Assembly: GCA_963817905.1 (NCBI GenBank)
Contig: CAWFPS010000003.1
Location: forward strand, 682,001 to 746,000
Length of the DNA stretch: 64,000 nt
Reading direction: 5' to 3'
Source of the DNA: VRUE01 sp963817905
GTDB lineage: Bacteria > Actinomycetota > Thermoleophilia > Solirubrobacterales > 70-9
The notes beneath the pieces were generated by a model. The model made no database searches. It was given only the letters and a program-made list of their open reading frames with translations, and had not been told where the DNA came from. The translations under genes were made by a program, and so were the position numbers. Shown in pieces: positions 47,670 to 56,966 of the stretch (its first letter is position 1; each line of letters starts with the position of its first letter).

Positions 47670-47674
47670 ACCAG

Positions 47675-47693
47675 ACGGGCATGATGCCTGATG
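47675..47693 (+). repeat. 19-bp direct repeat flanking a toxin-antitoxin island, right copy
   Basis: Exact match to 46135-46153. The interval between the copies is about 1.5 kb. It adjoins the family L fragment on one side and the 3' end of the membrane protein gene at 47709 on the other. Confidence 0.8.
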
Positions 47694-47708
47694 GGCGGTG
47701 GCCTTGCT

Positions 47709-49043
47709 TCACCCCGCGGGAGCGATCGCCTCGATCCAGTCCCAGCGGCGCCCGCAGAGCTCGCGGGTGCGGTCGAGCGGGACGGCGACGGTGGGGCCGA
47801 GGCGATCGCCGCGGCGCGGGGCGGCGGCGATCGCGGTGATGTCCTGGGGAACGGCGCCGAGCTGGTTGGCGAGGCCGAGCAGGCCGAGGCCGACCGTCTG
47901 CGAGCAATCTGGCAGGGCGTAGGGAGCGCCCGGTTCGCCGATCGCCATGTGGAAGAGCAGGCGGAAGGTGGCGGTCGAGGGCAGCTTCCAGGTTTCGTAG
48001 TCGACGCCGAGGTAGCGGCGCTTGTAGGGGAGGGGCGGGCGGCTCTGGGGAGGGTTGCGGGGGACGATCAGCAGCGGGTAGGCGAGCAGGGCTTTGAACT
48101 CGACCTGGTCGGGGTCGGCGGGGCGGCGATCGGAGAGGTCGACATCGCGCAGGAAGTAATCGGCGTAGGGGTTGTCCTGGAAGAGCACGGCCGGGCCCTG
48201 GCCGGCGAAGCGGGCATTGAGTTGGCGCAGCTCGTTGAGCTGCCCGTAGGGGGCGAGAGGGGCACCGGCGGAGGCGAAGGCGCCGCAGGCGAACAGGGCG
48301 GCGGCGAAGAAGGCGAGCAGGGCGGGCGGCTGGGAGCGAGCTGCCGAGACGAGAAGGCCGACGGTGCCGACGGTGAGCGCCGCCAGGATCGCCAGGGCGA
48401 GGAGGGCGCGGGCATCGAGTGAGAGCGGCGCCACCCAGCCGGCGTAGCCGAAGACGAGCGCCGGGATCACGGCGCAGAAGGCGATCGGGGCGCGGGAGCG
48501 AGGGGCGAGCGAGGCGGCGCCCAAGGCGGCGAGCTGCCAGGCGCAGAGGGACACAAGCGCGGCGAGGAGGGCGAGGTAGGGCTGCAGGTGCCAGGCCAAC
48601 TCGCCGCCCGCCAGGTGCTGGGCGACGGCGAGGGGCAGCATCGCCCCGACCGGGTCGGAGTCCGCGCGGGCAAGCCAGCTCCCGATATCGCCCTCGGGGC
48701 CCCAGGGAACGAAGGTCGGGTGGCCGGAGAGCAGGACCGGGGCGGCGAAGAGCAAGAAGGCGCCAAGCGCGGCCGCCACCGCCCAGGGATCGGGGCGGCC
48801 GAAGCGCCAGGGCATCGCCGCGGCGACGCCGATCCCGGCCAAGACGATCGCGCCGGTGGCGATCGCCGCGATCGAGACGCCGAGGAAGGCGGCAACCTGG
48901 GCGAGGAGGACCAGGGCGGCGAAGCCGGCGGGCGCGATCAGCGCGCCGGGCAGCCGCTTGCCGGCGAGCGCATCCACGAGCAGCCCGAACCCGGCGCAGA
49001 GCGCCAAGAGGAGGAGCGGGTAGGCGAGCCAGGCGAGGAGCAT
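47709..49043 (-). CDS. Polytopic membrane protein of unknown function
   Basis: The 444-residue protein has about nine hydrophobic segments in its first 270 residues, then a soluble C-terminal domain with LFQDNPYADYFLRDVDLSDR and YLGVDYETWKLPSTATFRLL. The layout recalls glycosyltransferase-like membrane proteins of Solirubrobacterales, but it is shorter than these and lacks clear catalytic acids, so an internal deletion is possible. It starts 32 bases after the lipoprotein stop and is probably co-transcribed with it. Confidence 0.6.
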   Translation of the reverse strand: MLLAWLAYPLLLLALCAGFGLLVDALAGKRLPGALIAPAGFAALVLLAQVAAFLGVSIAAIATGAIVLAGIGVAAAMPWRFGRPDPWAVAAALGAFLLFAAPVLLSGHPTFVPWGPEGDIGSWLARADSDPVGAMLPLAVAQHLAGGELAWHLQPYLALLAALVSLCAWQLAALGAASLAPRSRAPIAFCAVIPALVFGYAGWVAPLSLDARALLALAILAALTVGTVGLLVSAARSQPPALLAFFAAALFACGAFASAGAPLAPYGQLNELRQLNARFAGQGPAVLFQDNPYADYFLRDVDLSDRRPADPDQVEFKALLAYPLLIVPRNPPQSRPPLPYKRRYLGVDYETWKLPSTATFRLLFHMAIGEPGAPYALPDCSQTVGLGLLGLANQLGAVPQDITAIAAAPRRGDRLGPTVAVPLDRTRELCGRRWDWIEAIAPAG

Positions 49044-49075
49044 CGGCGGACCCCGACCAGCCTATTTCAACCCCT

Positions 49076-49876
49076 TCAGGGCCCAGTGGCGAACGGCTGG
49101 GGCTGGATCACGTTGACCTTCCACTCGCCGCCGTCTTCGGCCATCGCGATGAACATCGTCTGGCCACCGGTGCTCTTGTAGATCAGGTAGGCATATCCGT
49201 CCCCCCTGACCCGGAAGCTGAGCACCTCCTCGATGCGGAAGGCATCCAGCGCACCCTTGGGCGCCTTGCCGAAGAGCGTTTCCAGCGTCGCCGCGCAGCC
49301 TTCGGGCTTTTCGCCATTGCCCTTCACCTTGGCGTTGGCGATCAACTGGGCGAGCTGCTGCCGGTACTCGCCCGAGGCCAGGGAGCAAGCTTCCGCCCAG
49401 TCCTGGGCCGAGAAGGAGGCTATGTAGGCGGTCGCGTTGGCGACCGCCTGTGTGCGCGGGGTCGCCTCACCCTCTGTGCCGAATTCCTGGACCGAGTTGT
49501 CACCGCCCTTGGTCAACGGCACGTCGGGGGCGACGGCCTTGGCGCCGGGAACCGGGTTGCCCACCGCGGTGTCCTGCCTCTTCGGGGTGCTCTGCTTCTG
49601 CTTGGCGGCGCTCTGCTTCTGCTTGGCCTGAGCGTTCTGCTTCTGCTTGGCCTGGGTGGCCTGCTTCTGCTTGGCGGCGCTCTGCTTCTGCTTGGCCCGG
49701 GCGCTCTGCTTCTGCGTGCCCTGGGCGGCCTGCTTGTTCGCGGCGCTGGTGGTGCCCTGGCGCTGGGTGGAAGCCGTGGAAGCGCTCGTCGACTGCCCCT
49801 CGCCGCCGCTCCCGCCGCAGCCGGCGAGCACCAGCAGGGCGAGCAGGACCAGCGAGGATGCGAGGCGGCACCTCAC
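49076..49876 (-). CDS. Lipoprotein with Gln/Lys-rich linker (family L, copy 1)
   Basis: From GTG 49876, overlapping the NHL gene stop (GTGA), the 266-residue protein has a lipoprotein signal (LASSLVLLALLVLAGCGGSG), a linker of repeated AKQKQ units (for example AKQKQSAAKQKQATQAKQKQ), and a globular domain (DWAEACSLASGEYRQQLAQL; GCAATLETLFGKAP; YLIYKSTGGQTMFIAMAEDG). The end of this domain repeats in family L remnants at 42252 and 47589. It is likely anchored outside the membrane with the basic linker spanning the wall. Confidence 0.82.
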   Translation of the reverse strand: MRCRLASSLVLLALLVLAGCGGSGGEGQSTSASTASTQRQGTTSAANKQAAQGTQKQSARAKQKQSAAKQKQATQAKQKQNAQAKQKQSAAKQKQSTPKRQDTAVGNPVPGAKAVAPDVPLTKGGDNSVQEFGTEGEATPRTQAVANATAYIASFSAQDWAEACSLASGEYRQQLAQLIANAKVKGNGEKPEGCAATLETLFGKAPKGALDAFRIEEVLSFRVRGDGYAYLIYKSTGGQTMFIAMAEDGGEWKVNVIQPQPFATGP

Positions 49877-52800
49877 CGCCTGCCTCCGCGCTTGTGGTGC
49901 TTCCTTTGCTTGTGGTTCCTCTTGCCCTTGCGCTTGCCCTTGTGCTTCTTGCACTGGCCGCGCAGCTTGGTGGTGAAGATCGCGCCGCGGTTGTTCTGGC
50001 CCAGGCCTTTGACCGAGGCGACCGGCGGGTTGGCGCAGATGTTGGCCGAGTTCTGCAGCAGGCCGTGGCGTCCGCCGCGCAGGGTCATCGTGAAGCTGTC
50101 GATCGGGGCGTCGGGGAGGTTGTCGAAGAAGGCGTCGATGCCGCCCGACTTGGAGGGTCTGATCTTGCCCTCGACCACGATCCGCACCGCGCCGGAGTAG
50201 AGGTCGGCGACCAGGTCGGGAAGCTTGTGGGTGGAGGAGCGCAGGTAGACCTTGCCGCGCAGCGGCTCGTCGAAGAGCAGCGTCTTTGCCACCGCCGTGC
50301 CGTAGATCGAGCCCTTGGGGCAGTGCCCGGCGTCGAACTGGGGACCGGTGCAGACCTTGCGGATGTGGTTTTGGGCGAGGAACAGCGAGTGGGGCATCAG
50401 CACCTCGATGCGTTTGAGGTTTGAGTCCTTGGCCCCGCGGGAGACGAAGTTGGCGCGCAGCGAGGGGTAGCCGCCGCGCCGGGCGGAACCGCGCAGGCGC
50501 AGGCCGAGCTTTGGCCTGAAGCCCAGGGTCAGGCAGTTGAGCAGCTGGAAGTGCTTGGCGACGGTGGCGGTGGAATCGTCGGCGGAACTCTCGAAGGTCG
50601 CGCCGGAGCCGGTCAGGGTGGAGACCAGTTCCGAAGGCGCGCAGCTGGAGGGGTTGTGGGTGAACTGGAAGCGGTCCATGTAGATGCGGACATCGCGCAG
50701 GTGCAGGGGGACGCCGTCGATGATGTGGGGGATCGGGTCTGAGGCCGAGGAGTCGATCCGCAGCTGCGCGGTGTGTTCGTCGACCTGGAAGGCTGAGCGG
50801 ATCACGATCGTGCCGAGGTCAAAGGGGCCGACCTTGGCCGAGTTGATCGTCACCAGGGAGAGCGGGGCGCCGTGGTAGGGGCCGGCGAGGTAGACGCGGC
50901 CGGTGGCGTAGGTGAGCGCCGCGCCCACCCCGTAGCTCGAGAGCGTGTGGCCGACCAGGCTGGCCTGGGAGCAGGAGGGGCTCGCTTCCTCCGCCGCTCC
51001 CCGGCGGTGGCGCGAGGCCTCGATCGCGGCATCAGAGCAGAAGGGGATGCCGGCCAGTTTGCCGGTGATCCCCTTCGGCAGGATCAGCGAGTAGGAGGTG
51101 ATCTCCTGTTCGGTGTCCTTGCGGCTCAGGTGCACGTAGTAGGGGGTGTAGGAGCCGACGTTGGCGTTCACCCCGCCGGTCACCGCGCCCGGCGCGAAGG
51201 GCGGGATCGAGCCGTCGGGGCAGGGGCCCTGGTCGATCCCGGTGGTGATCTGGGAGTCGGTGCCGATCACCAGGTCGGGCACCCCCGATGCCCAGGGACT
51301 CAACGTCTCGGTGCTGGTGGCGGCGCCGCAGTGCGGCGGGGAGATCAGCGGCGCCCGCTGACCGGAGCGGAAGTTGATCCCCAGGTTCGTATAGGGGAGC
51401 TGGGGCAGGTTGTCGAAGCTCGCGGTGATCGTGCCGTCGCCGGGATTGGGCGTCAGCTTGCCGGGGATCTTGAACAGCATGCCGCGGTCGGCCGACTTGG
51501 CGACCAAATAGACCGCCAGCAACGAGTCGAAGGGGTTCTCGGCCCCCGGGGTCGGGGTGGCCGGGTTGTCGGACTGGGCCAGATAGATCGAGCCGCGCAG
51601 CTCGTTCTTGAAGTAGGGCAGTTTGACCAGGAAGTCGCCGATTTTCGAGGTGTTGGGACAACCCGCGCCCGGCGCGTTGAACGCGCTCTCCGCCGCCAGC
51701 TGGCCGGGAGTGCAGACGCCGAGCCCGGCTCCCACCGAGGGGTTCAGGGTCACTCCCTGGGGCAAGGCCACCGTCACCCGCTTGACCAGCGCCTGGGGGC
51801 GCCCGCGCGGGTCGGTGAAGCGCTGGTCGTCGTTGTAGAACTGGTAGTTGTAGCCCGACGCCGAGGAGGCCTTGCTCACCGTCAGCTGGCCACCCTGTGC
51901 GTAGGCGAAGTCGAGGCCGGCGCAGCCGTCGACCGGTGCCGCGCTCGATGCGCCAGCGCTCTCGGTGCCTGACTGCTGCCAGGAGCCGGCCGTCGCCTGG
52001 AATGAGAGCGGCGCCCCGCAGACGCTCGGCAGCGTGATGAAAGCGCGCGGCTTGGTCGTCGGCGGGTCCCCGACCGAGCACTTGCCCCAGGCAAAGGCGG
52101 GGTCCTCTTCGTTCAGACAGTTGCCGCGCTCGGTGTTGTGGGAGGCGTCCCAGGGCACTCCCCACAGCGAGATCTTCACGCTTTGCAGGGCGAGGGGCTG
52201 GGGCACCTCGCTCGTCTCCAGAGTCACGTTGGCGCCGGGGACATCGGAATTGATCTTCATCGCGAAGTCGAGCGGATAGCCGAAGGGGGAGGCGCCGAAC
52301 TTGGCGGCGCTGCCGGCGTCGGGCGGGCGGTTGTAGAGGCCGAAGGTGGCGGTTTTGCCGCCGCCGTCGGCGCTGGTCACCTCGATCGTCCCGACCTGGG
52401 CCATGTCGGGGCAGCTCTCCCCCGATTCGCTCCCGGCGGCGAACGGCGTTACCCGGTGGGTGAAGAAGTCGGAGTCCGAACAGAGCACGCCGGTGCCGTT
52501 GGCGGGGTTGAGCAAGAGCCCCGGCGGCAGGTCGATCCGGGCGCTGCGCAGGTCGGCCCCTCCCCCACCCTGATCGAGGCCGAGCGAGAGGTCGAGCTGG
52601 TAGGGGTGTGTGCCGGCCTTGGTCGCGGTTCCGCCGCCGTCAGCCCAAGCGGCGGCGTCGAAGCCGGCGCTGCCGGACAGCAGGACCGAGGCGGCGCTCG
52701 CGCTCGAAGCGGCACTCGACCCGCCGCCGCCGCCCGTGCTCGCCAGACCGGCACTCGCAGAGCCGCTGCCGCCGTCAAACGTGGGCACCGTCGCGGCGCG

Positions 52801-54198
52801 CGACGCCGAGCTCACGCTCGCCGGCGATGCCGCGGCTCGCCCGCGCTTCTTGCCGTGCCTCTTCTTGCCCTTCTTCGACCGGTGATGATGTCGGTGGCGC
52901 TTGTGATGCTGCTTCTTCTTGGCGCGCTTGTTGTAGCGGGTGTAGGTGGGCCTGGGGTTGCCGTGGCCGGAGAGCAGCGTGGTCAGCGTCGGGTCGCCGG
53001 GATCGGAGGGAATCACCTGGCAGGCGTCGCCCTCGCAGTCGTTTGCCGCGCCACCCGGGCCGCCGATCGAGACGGTCGGGAAGAGGATCGCGCTGCCGGG
53101 CAGAACGGGATGGAATTTCGGCGCCAGCGGATCGTCGGTCGTTGCCGCGCCGGGCGGGTACGCGTAGACGCCGGCCTGGTTGGCGTTGCCGGTGGTGATG
53201 TAGACGCGGCCGGAGTTGTCGACCGCGATCCCGCTGGGTGAGCCATCGATCACGTCGTATTTGAGGTGGCCCTCGTAGGCGCCGGAGGAGTCGAAGACCT
53301 CGACCCTCCCCCGCGGCTCCTCGGTGTGATCGGGCTGGGTGTTGTCTAAGACGTAGACCTCGCCGCTGACATCATCGACGGCGACGGAGGAGTCGCGCAG
53401 CGAGGTGAAGCCCCCCGGTGGGCCGGTGATCGTCGCCACCGGGTTGTCGGTGTCGGTGCCCGGGTCATAGACCTTGACCGTGTCGTTGAAGGCGTCGGGC
53501 ACGTAGAGGTAGCCCGCCGTGCCCGAATAGCCCGAGACGGCGATCCCGAAGCCCTCTTTGAGGCTTGCGGCGCCGATCGACTGCACGAAGGAGCCGCTGG
53601 CATCGTACTCCTTGATCTGGCTGCCGACAACGACATAGGTGTGGTCGGTGGAGGAGTCGACAGCGACGCCCGTCGCCCCCTCGGAGTCGGCGAGCGCGCC
53701 GCCAGTGCCCAAGGAATACGAGAATGTCGAAAGGGAAAAGGGAAAGCCGACGACATCGCGATGGTAGTTGTTCACATAGAGGGTGAGGGAACTGTCGAGC
53801 GCCAGCCCGCAGGGGTCATCGAGCGGCCCGCTATGGGGATCGGGATCGTTCGTCGCCGCCAGCGGCTGGCCGAGGTAATCGCCGCCGGTGCTGAACATCC
53901 CCAGGGAGCGGTGGTAGTAGTCGGAGACCCAGAGGCTTCCCGAATTGACCGCCAGTCCGCAGGGCCCGTTGAGATAGCCGGTCGGAGGAAGCGAGGGCGG
54001 GGGTGGGATTTTTTTCCCGGGCGGCGTTGGCGAGAAGACGAAGAGCGGGTCGTCAGAGGCTGCCTGGGCGTTGGCGGCAAACAGTCCCATCGCGATAAGC
54101 ACGCAGCCGAGGGCGGCGCGCTTGAGGCCGCGCCGAGGCGCAGCCTCAACGGAGCTGCGACGGGATTGAAAGAGGGCGATGAGGCGGGGCCGCTTCAT
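49873..54198 (-). CDS. Giant secreted NHL/beta-repeat surface protein (family N, copy 1)
   Basis: From ATG 54198 the 1441-residue protein has a signal peptide (RAALGCVLIAMGLFAANAQA), an NHL-type beta-propeller at about 60-400 (GYLNGPCGLAVNSGSLWVSD; SEGATGVAVDSSTDHTYVVV), and a His/Lys/Arg-rich linker near 440-475. A long region of beta domains follows (ARIDLPPGLLLNPANGTGVL; RGSIYLAQSDNPATPTPG), then a very basic tail. It is likely a wall-associated adhesin or scaffold. Its C-terminal ~900 residues are nearly the same as family N copy 3 at 61054. Confidence 0.8.
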   Translation of the reverse strand: MKRPRLIALFQSRRSSVEAAPRRGLKRAALGCVLIAMGLFAANAQAASDDPLFVFSPTPPGKKIPPPPSLPPTGYLNGPCGLAVNSGSLWVSDYYHRSLGMFSTGGDYLGQPLAATNDPDPHSGPLDDPCGLALDSSLTLYVNNYHRDVVGFPFSLSTFSYSLGTGGALADSEGATGVAVDSSTDHTYVVVGSQIKEYDASGSFVQSIGAASLKEGFGIAVSGYSGTAGYLYVPDAFNDTVKVYDPGTDTDNPVATITGPPGGFTSLRDSSVAVDDVSGEVYVLDNTQPDHTEEPRGRVEVFDSSGAYEGHLKYDVIDGSPSGIAVDNSGRVYITTGNANQAGVYAYPPGAATTDDPLAPKFHPVLPGSAILFPTVSIGGPGGAANDCEGDACQVIPSDPGDPTLTTLLSGHGNPRPTYTRYNKRAKKKQHHKRHRHHHRSKKGKKRHGKKRGRAAASPASVSSASRAATVPTFDGGSGSASAGLASTGGGGGSSAASSASAASVLLSGSAGFDAAAWADGGGTATKAGTHPYQLDLSLGLDQGGGGADLRSARIDLPPGLLLNPANGTGVLCSDSDFFTHRVTPFAAGSESGESCPDMAQVGTIEVTSADGGGKTATFGLYNRPPDAGSAAKFGASPFGYPLDFAMKINSDVPGANVTLETSEVPQPLALQSVKISLWGVPWDASHNTERGNCLNEEDPAFAWGKCSVGDPPTTKPRAFITLPSVCGAPLSFQATAGSWQQSGTESAGASSAAPVDGCAGLDFAYAQGGQLTVSKASSASGYNYQFYNDDQRFTDPRGRPQALVKRVTVALPQGVTLNPSVGAGLGVCTPGQLAAESAFNAPGAGCPNTSKIGDFLVKLPYFKNELRGSIYLAQSDNPATPTPGAENPFDSLLAVYLVAKSADRGMLFKIPGKLTPNPGDGTITASFDNLPQLPYTNLGINFRSGQRAPLISPPHCGAATSTETLSPWASGVPDLVIGTDSQITTGIDQGPCPDGSIPPFAPGAVTGGVNANVGSYTPYYVHLSRKDTEQEITSYSLILPKGITGKLAGIPFCSDAAIEASRHRRGAAEEASPSCSQASLVGHTLSSYGVGAALTYATGRVYLAGPYHGAPLSLVTINSAKVGPFDLGTIVIRSAFQVDEHTAQLRIDSSASDPIPHIIDGVPLHLRDVRIYMDRFQFTHNPSSCAPSELVSTLTGSGATFESSADDSTATVAKHFQLLNCLTLGFRPKLGLRLRGSARRGGYPSLRANFVSRGAKDSNLKRIEVLMPHSLFLAQNHIRKVCTGPQFDAGHCPKGSIYGTAVAKTLLFDEPLRGKVYLRSSTHKLPDLVADLYSGAVRIVVEGKIRPSKSGGIDAFFDNLPDAPIDSFTMTLRGGRHGLLQNSANICANPPVASVKGLGQNNRGAIFTTKLRGQCKKHKGKRKGKRNHKQRKHHKRGGRR

Positions 54199-54251
54199 GC
54201 GGAAGCTCGGTTCGCGTCGAAAGTCGCAGAGCTGTCGGCCTGGTTGCATAG

Positions 54252-54434
54252 AGTCCGGCGCCGACGGCGCAGAATCGCTTCGCCAGGCAACTCGCCGAGC
54301 TCGACCAGGACGAGCGCCAACTGGCGGGGGCGGCGATCGCAGCCGCTCGGAGAACGTTCGCCGGCTTCGAGGAGCGAGAGGGCTCCGAAGCCGGGCTGGT
54401 GGCCGAGACGATCAAAGGCTCCAACCGGGCTTGA
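54252..54434 (+). pseudogene. Start-less fragment of a small helical protein
   Basis: An open frame of 60 residues (TAQNRFARQLAELDQDERQL, then GAAIAAARRTFAGFEEREGS) looks like real protein but has no ATG, GTG or TTG after the TAG at 54249-54251. It is probably the 3' end of a gene cut near 54250, at the border of the NHL gene's upstream region. Confidence 0.35.
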
Positions 54435-54487
54435 AATCGACCGTCCAGCCTGGAATGCCCGGCCCCAACGCCCTATCCTGAACAGCG

Positions 54488-54697
54488 ATGAAGCTGCAAT
54501 TCGCCGATTACGATGGACCCACCGGCCTCTACGTGGCCACTGGGAAGGAACTCCTTCCCCTCTCGGACCCTGCCGGGGCGATTGCCTTTGTCGGCGCCGG
54601 AGTTCAGTCGGGGACGATCGACCCCGAGCGCTGCGAGGAGATCCAGGTCGCGGTTGCCGCTGCGATGCGCGAGGTGGCTCCGCCTCTCGCTGCGTGA
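54488..54697 (+). CDS. Small hypothetical protein
   Basis: The 69-residue protein (MKLQFADYDGPTGLYVATGK, ELLPLSDPAGAIAFVGAGVQ, ERCEEIQVAVAAAMREVAPP) is unfamiliar. TATCCT lies 8 bases upstream of the ATG, which suggests a leaderless start. It lies in the gap between family N copies 1 and 2. Confidence 0.4.
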   Translation: MKLQFADYDGPTGLYVATGKELLPLSDPAGAIAFVGAGVQSGTIDPERCEEIQVAVAAAMREVAPPLAA

Positions 54698-54838
54698 CTT
54701 GGGCGCTCGGCGTCTCCCGTATTCCCCCCGCGTATTGAGCGGCGCGGACCTGAGCACCCACTCGCGAGGTGCGACGGGCGAGCCCGGCTCTAGCTGGGCG
54801 GCGGAGCTTTTCGGCGGGGGGCAATCGGACCGCTCCCT

Positions 54839-56518
54839 CTACCGCACCCCAGCGCGGTGCGCCACAGCGCTGCGATGCCCGCGCTTGTGGTTCCCGTGGC
54901 GCTTGTGGTGGCGCTTCTTATGCCGCTTGCGCTTGCACTGCGCGTGCAGCTTCGGGTGGGCGGTGTAGGTGCGGCCGTTGTGGGCGGTGTATTTGACCGT
55001 CGCGCGGTAGGTCTTGGCGCAGATGTTGCGGCTGTTGACCAAGAGGCCCTTCTTGCCGCCCTGCAGCTTGGTCACCAACTTGGTGAAGGGGGCGTCGGGG
55101 ATGAAGTCGAAGGTGTTGCGGATTCCTCCGTTGACCGAGTCGGTGCGACCGGCCGACTCGACTTTGATCGGCTGGTAGGCGGGGCCCCGCAGGTCGGGGA
55201 CCAGGTCGGGCAAGAGGTTGTCTGAGGAGCGCAGGTAGACGTTGCCGGTGAGCGGGTAGTCGAGGATCGGCGTTTGCACCGTGGCGGCGCCGTAGACGGC
55301 GCCCTTCGGGCAGGCGTCGGCGGCGAACTGCACCCTGGTGCAGATCGTGCGGATGTGGGCGTTCTCGAGGAACTCCGAGCGCGGCATCGCCAGCGAGAGG
55401 CTGGCGATGTTGGCGTCGCCCGCTCGCGTCTTCAAGACCACGGTCAGCTGCGGGTGCTTACCGCGCTTGGTTCCGCCCTTTAGCTTCAAGAACATCTGGG
55501 GCTTGAAGCCGAGTGAGGTGCACTCGGCGAGCTGGAAGCGCGAGGAGAGCTGGGCGACCTGGCCCAGGGTCGAGGTCAGCTGCCCCGTCACCGCGGAGGG
55601 ATCGCATGATGTCCCGGTCTGGGTGAACTGATCGCGGTCGAGGGTCAGGTCGACCGAGCGCACGTCGAGCGGGATGCCTTGCAAGATCGAGGGGATCGGA
55701 TCGCTGACGGCGGTGATCTGCGCGGTCTTTGAGTCGACGTGCAGGGCTGTGCGCACGACGATCGTGCCCAGGTCAAAGGGGCCGGCGGTCGCCGGGGTGA
55801 TGATCGCCAGACTCAGGGGGGCGCCTTTGTAGGGGCCGGCCATGTAGACCTTGCCGGGGGCGTAGTAGGGCGATGGGCCCGCTCCCGCTCCGGCGATGAC
55901 GGTGCCGACCTGCGAGTTCGCCGGGCAGGAGGGCGAGGCCTTCTCCCCCGCGCCCGACTTGGCGGCGGCGACGGCGAGGGCGGCATCGGAGCACTGCTGA
56001 ACGCCGGCCAGCTTGGCGATCGTGCCCTGCGGCGGGGAGATCGTCACCGCGGAGAAGTTCTGCGTGGAGTCATCGCGGCGCAGGTGCATGACGAAAGGCG
56101 AGTAGCTCTTGGCGATCGGGCTGACCGCGCCGGCGTCGAAGGCAGGCGCGTTGGGCTGATCGCAGCTGCTGCCGGCGGTGATCGAGAAGGGATCGCTACT
56201 CGGCGCCGGCGAGTCGGGCGCCGAGTAGGGGGTCAGCTCGCCGGCGCTCGAGTAATCGCCGCAGGCCGGGGTGCGCAGGGTCGCGCGCGGGCCCTGCTTG
56301 ATGTGCAGGTAGAAATGCTCGAAGGGCAGCTGCGGGGCGTCGGTGATCGTCGTGGTCAGCTGCCCGGTGAGCGGATCCGGGGTGACCTTGGCCGCGAGCT
56401 TGGCGATGAAGCCGCGCTCGGTGTCGTTGACGACGATGTAGATCGCCAGCAGCGATTCGAAGGGGTTGTCGAAGGGCTTGGCGATGTAGACGGAACTCGT
56501 GATCGATGACATCGGCAT
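54839..56518 (-). pseudogene. 5'-truncated NHL/beta-repeat protein gene (family N, copy 2)
   Basis: The 559-residue frame covers only the C-terminal half of family N: FDNPFESLLAIYIVVNDTER, YYAPGKVYMAGPYKGAPLSL, TGNVYLRSSDNLLPDLVPDL and a basic Lys/His/Arg tail. It has no signal peptide. Homology to the other copies begins abruptly at its first codons, next to an istB remnant at 56519, so an IS21-type element probably removed the 5' part. It is much more diverged than copies 1 and 3. Confidence 0.75.
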
Positions 56519-56767
56519 GGTCTCCGGTCTCCGAGGAGGCCGCCGAGGCGCTCTTCCGTGTCGTCGACGCGACCTATGAGAAGCGCTCCCTCGCGATCAC
56601 CTCCAACCTGCATCCGTCGGGCTTTGACGAGCTGATGCCACGCACGCTTGCCGCCGCCACGGGTAGACCGACTACTTCACCATGCGCGCGTGACCGTCAC
56701 CGAGGGGGCCGACAGCTACCGGCTCACCCGGGCGACCGAGGGCAAGGGGGTGGTGCCGCTGGGCTGA
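56519..56767 (+). pseudogene. istB: 3' remnant of an IS21-family istB helper ATPase
   Basis: The end of an IstB-like protein is recognisable: SEEAAEALFRVVDATYEKRS and LAITSNLHPSGFDEL, then after a one-base slip near 56660 VDRLLHHARVTVTEGADSYR and a stop at 56765-56767. The Walker motifs and the istA gene are absent. It marks a past IS21-type insertion. Confidence 0.75.
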
Positions 56768-56893
56768 CGCGCGAGCTCGTGCTCGCAGCAGCTGCGCTTC
56801 GGCCTACGGCCGCCGCTACGCCTCTGCGAGAGACGGGCTCACGCGGGGAGAAACCAATGGCCGTTGACATTCGTCGGCATTGGCGATCAACGG

Positions 56894-56927
56894 CGCCCAC
56901 CCCGCCGATTACCCGGCGGGGTGGGCG
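56894..56927. terminator. Strong hairpin terminator after the two-repeat secreted protein
   Basis: CGCCCACCCCGCCG and CGGCGGGGTGGGCG form a perfect 14-bp stem with a 6-base loop. It lies 40 bases beyond the minus-strand stop at 56967. The region from 56768 to 56893 shows nothing else. Confidence 0.85.
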
Positions 56928-56966
56928 TGTCCGCGGCTGCCGAAACGGAGGCCCCGACGGAGGAGC

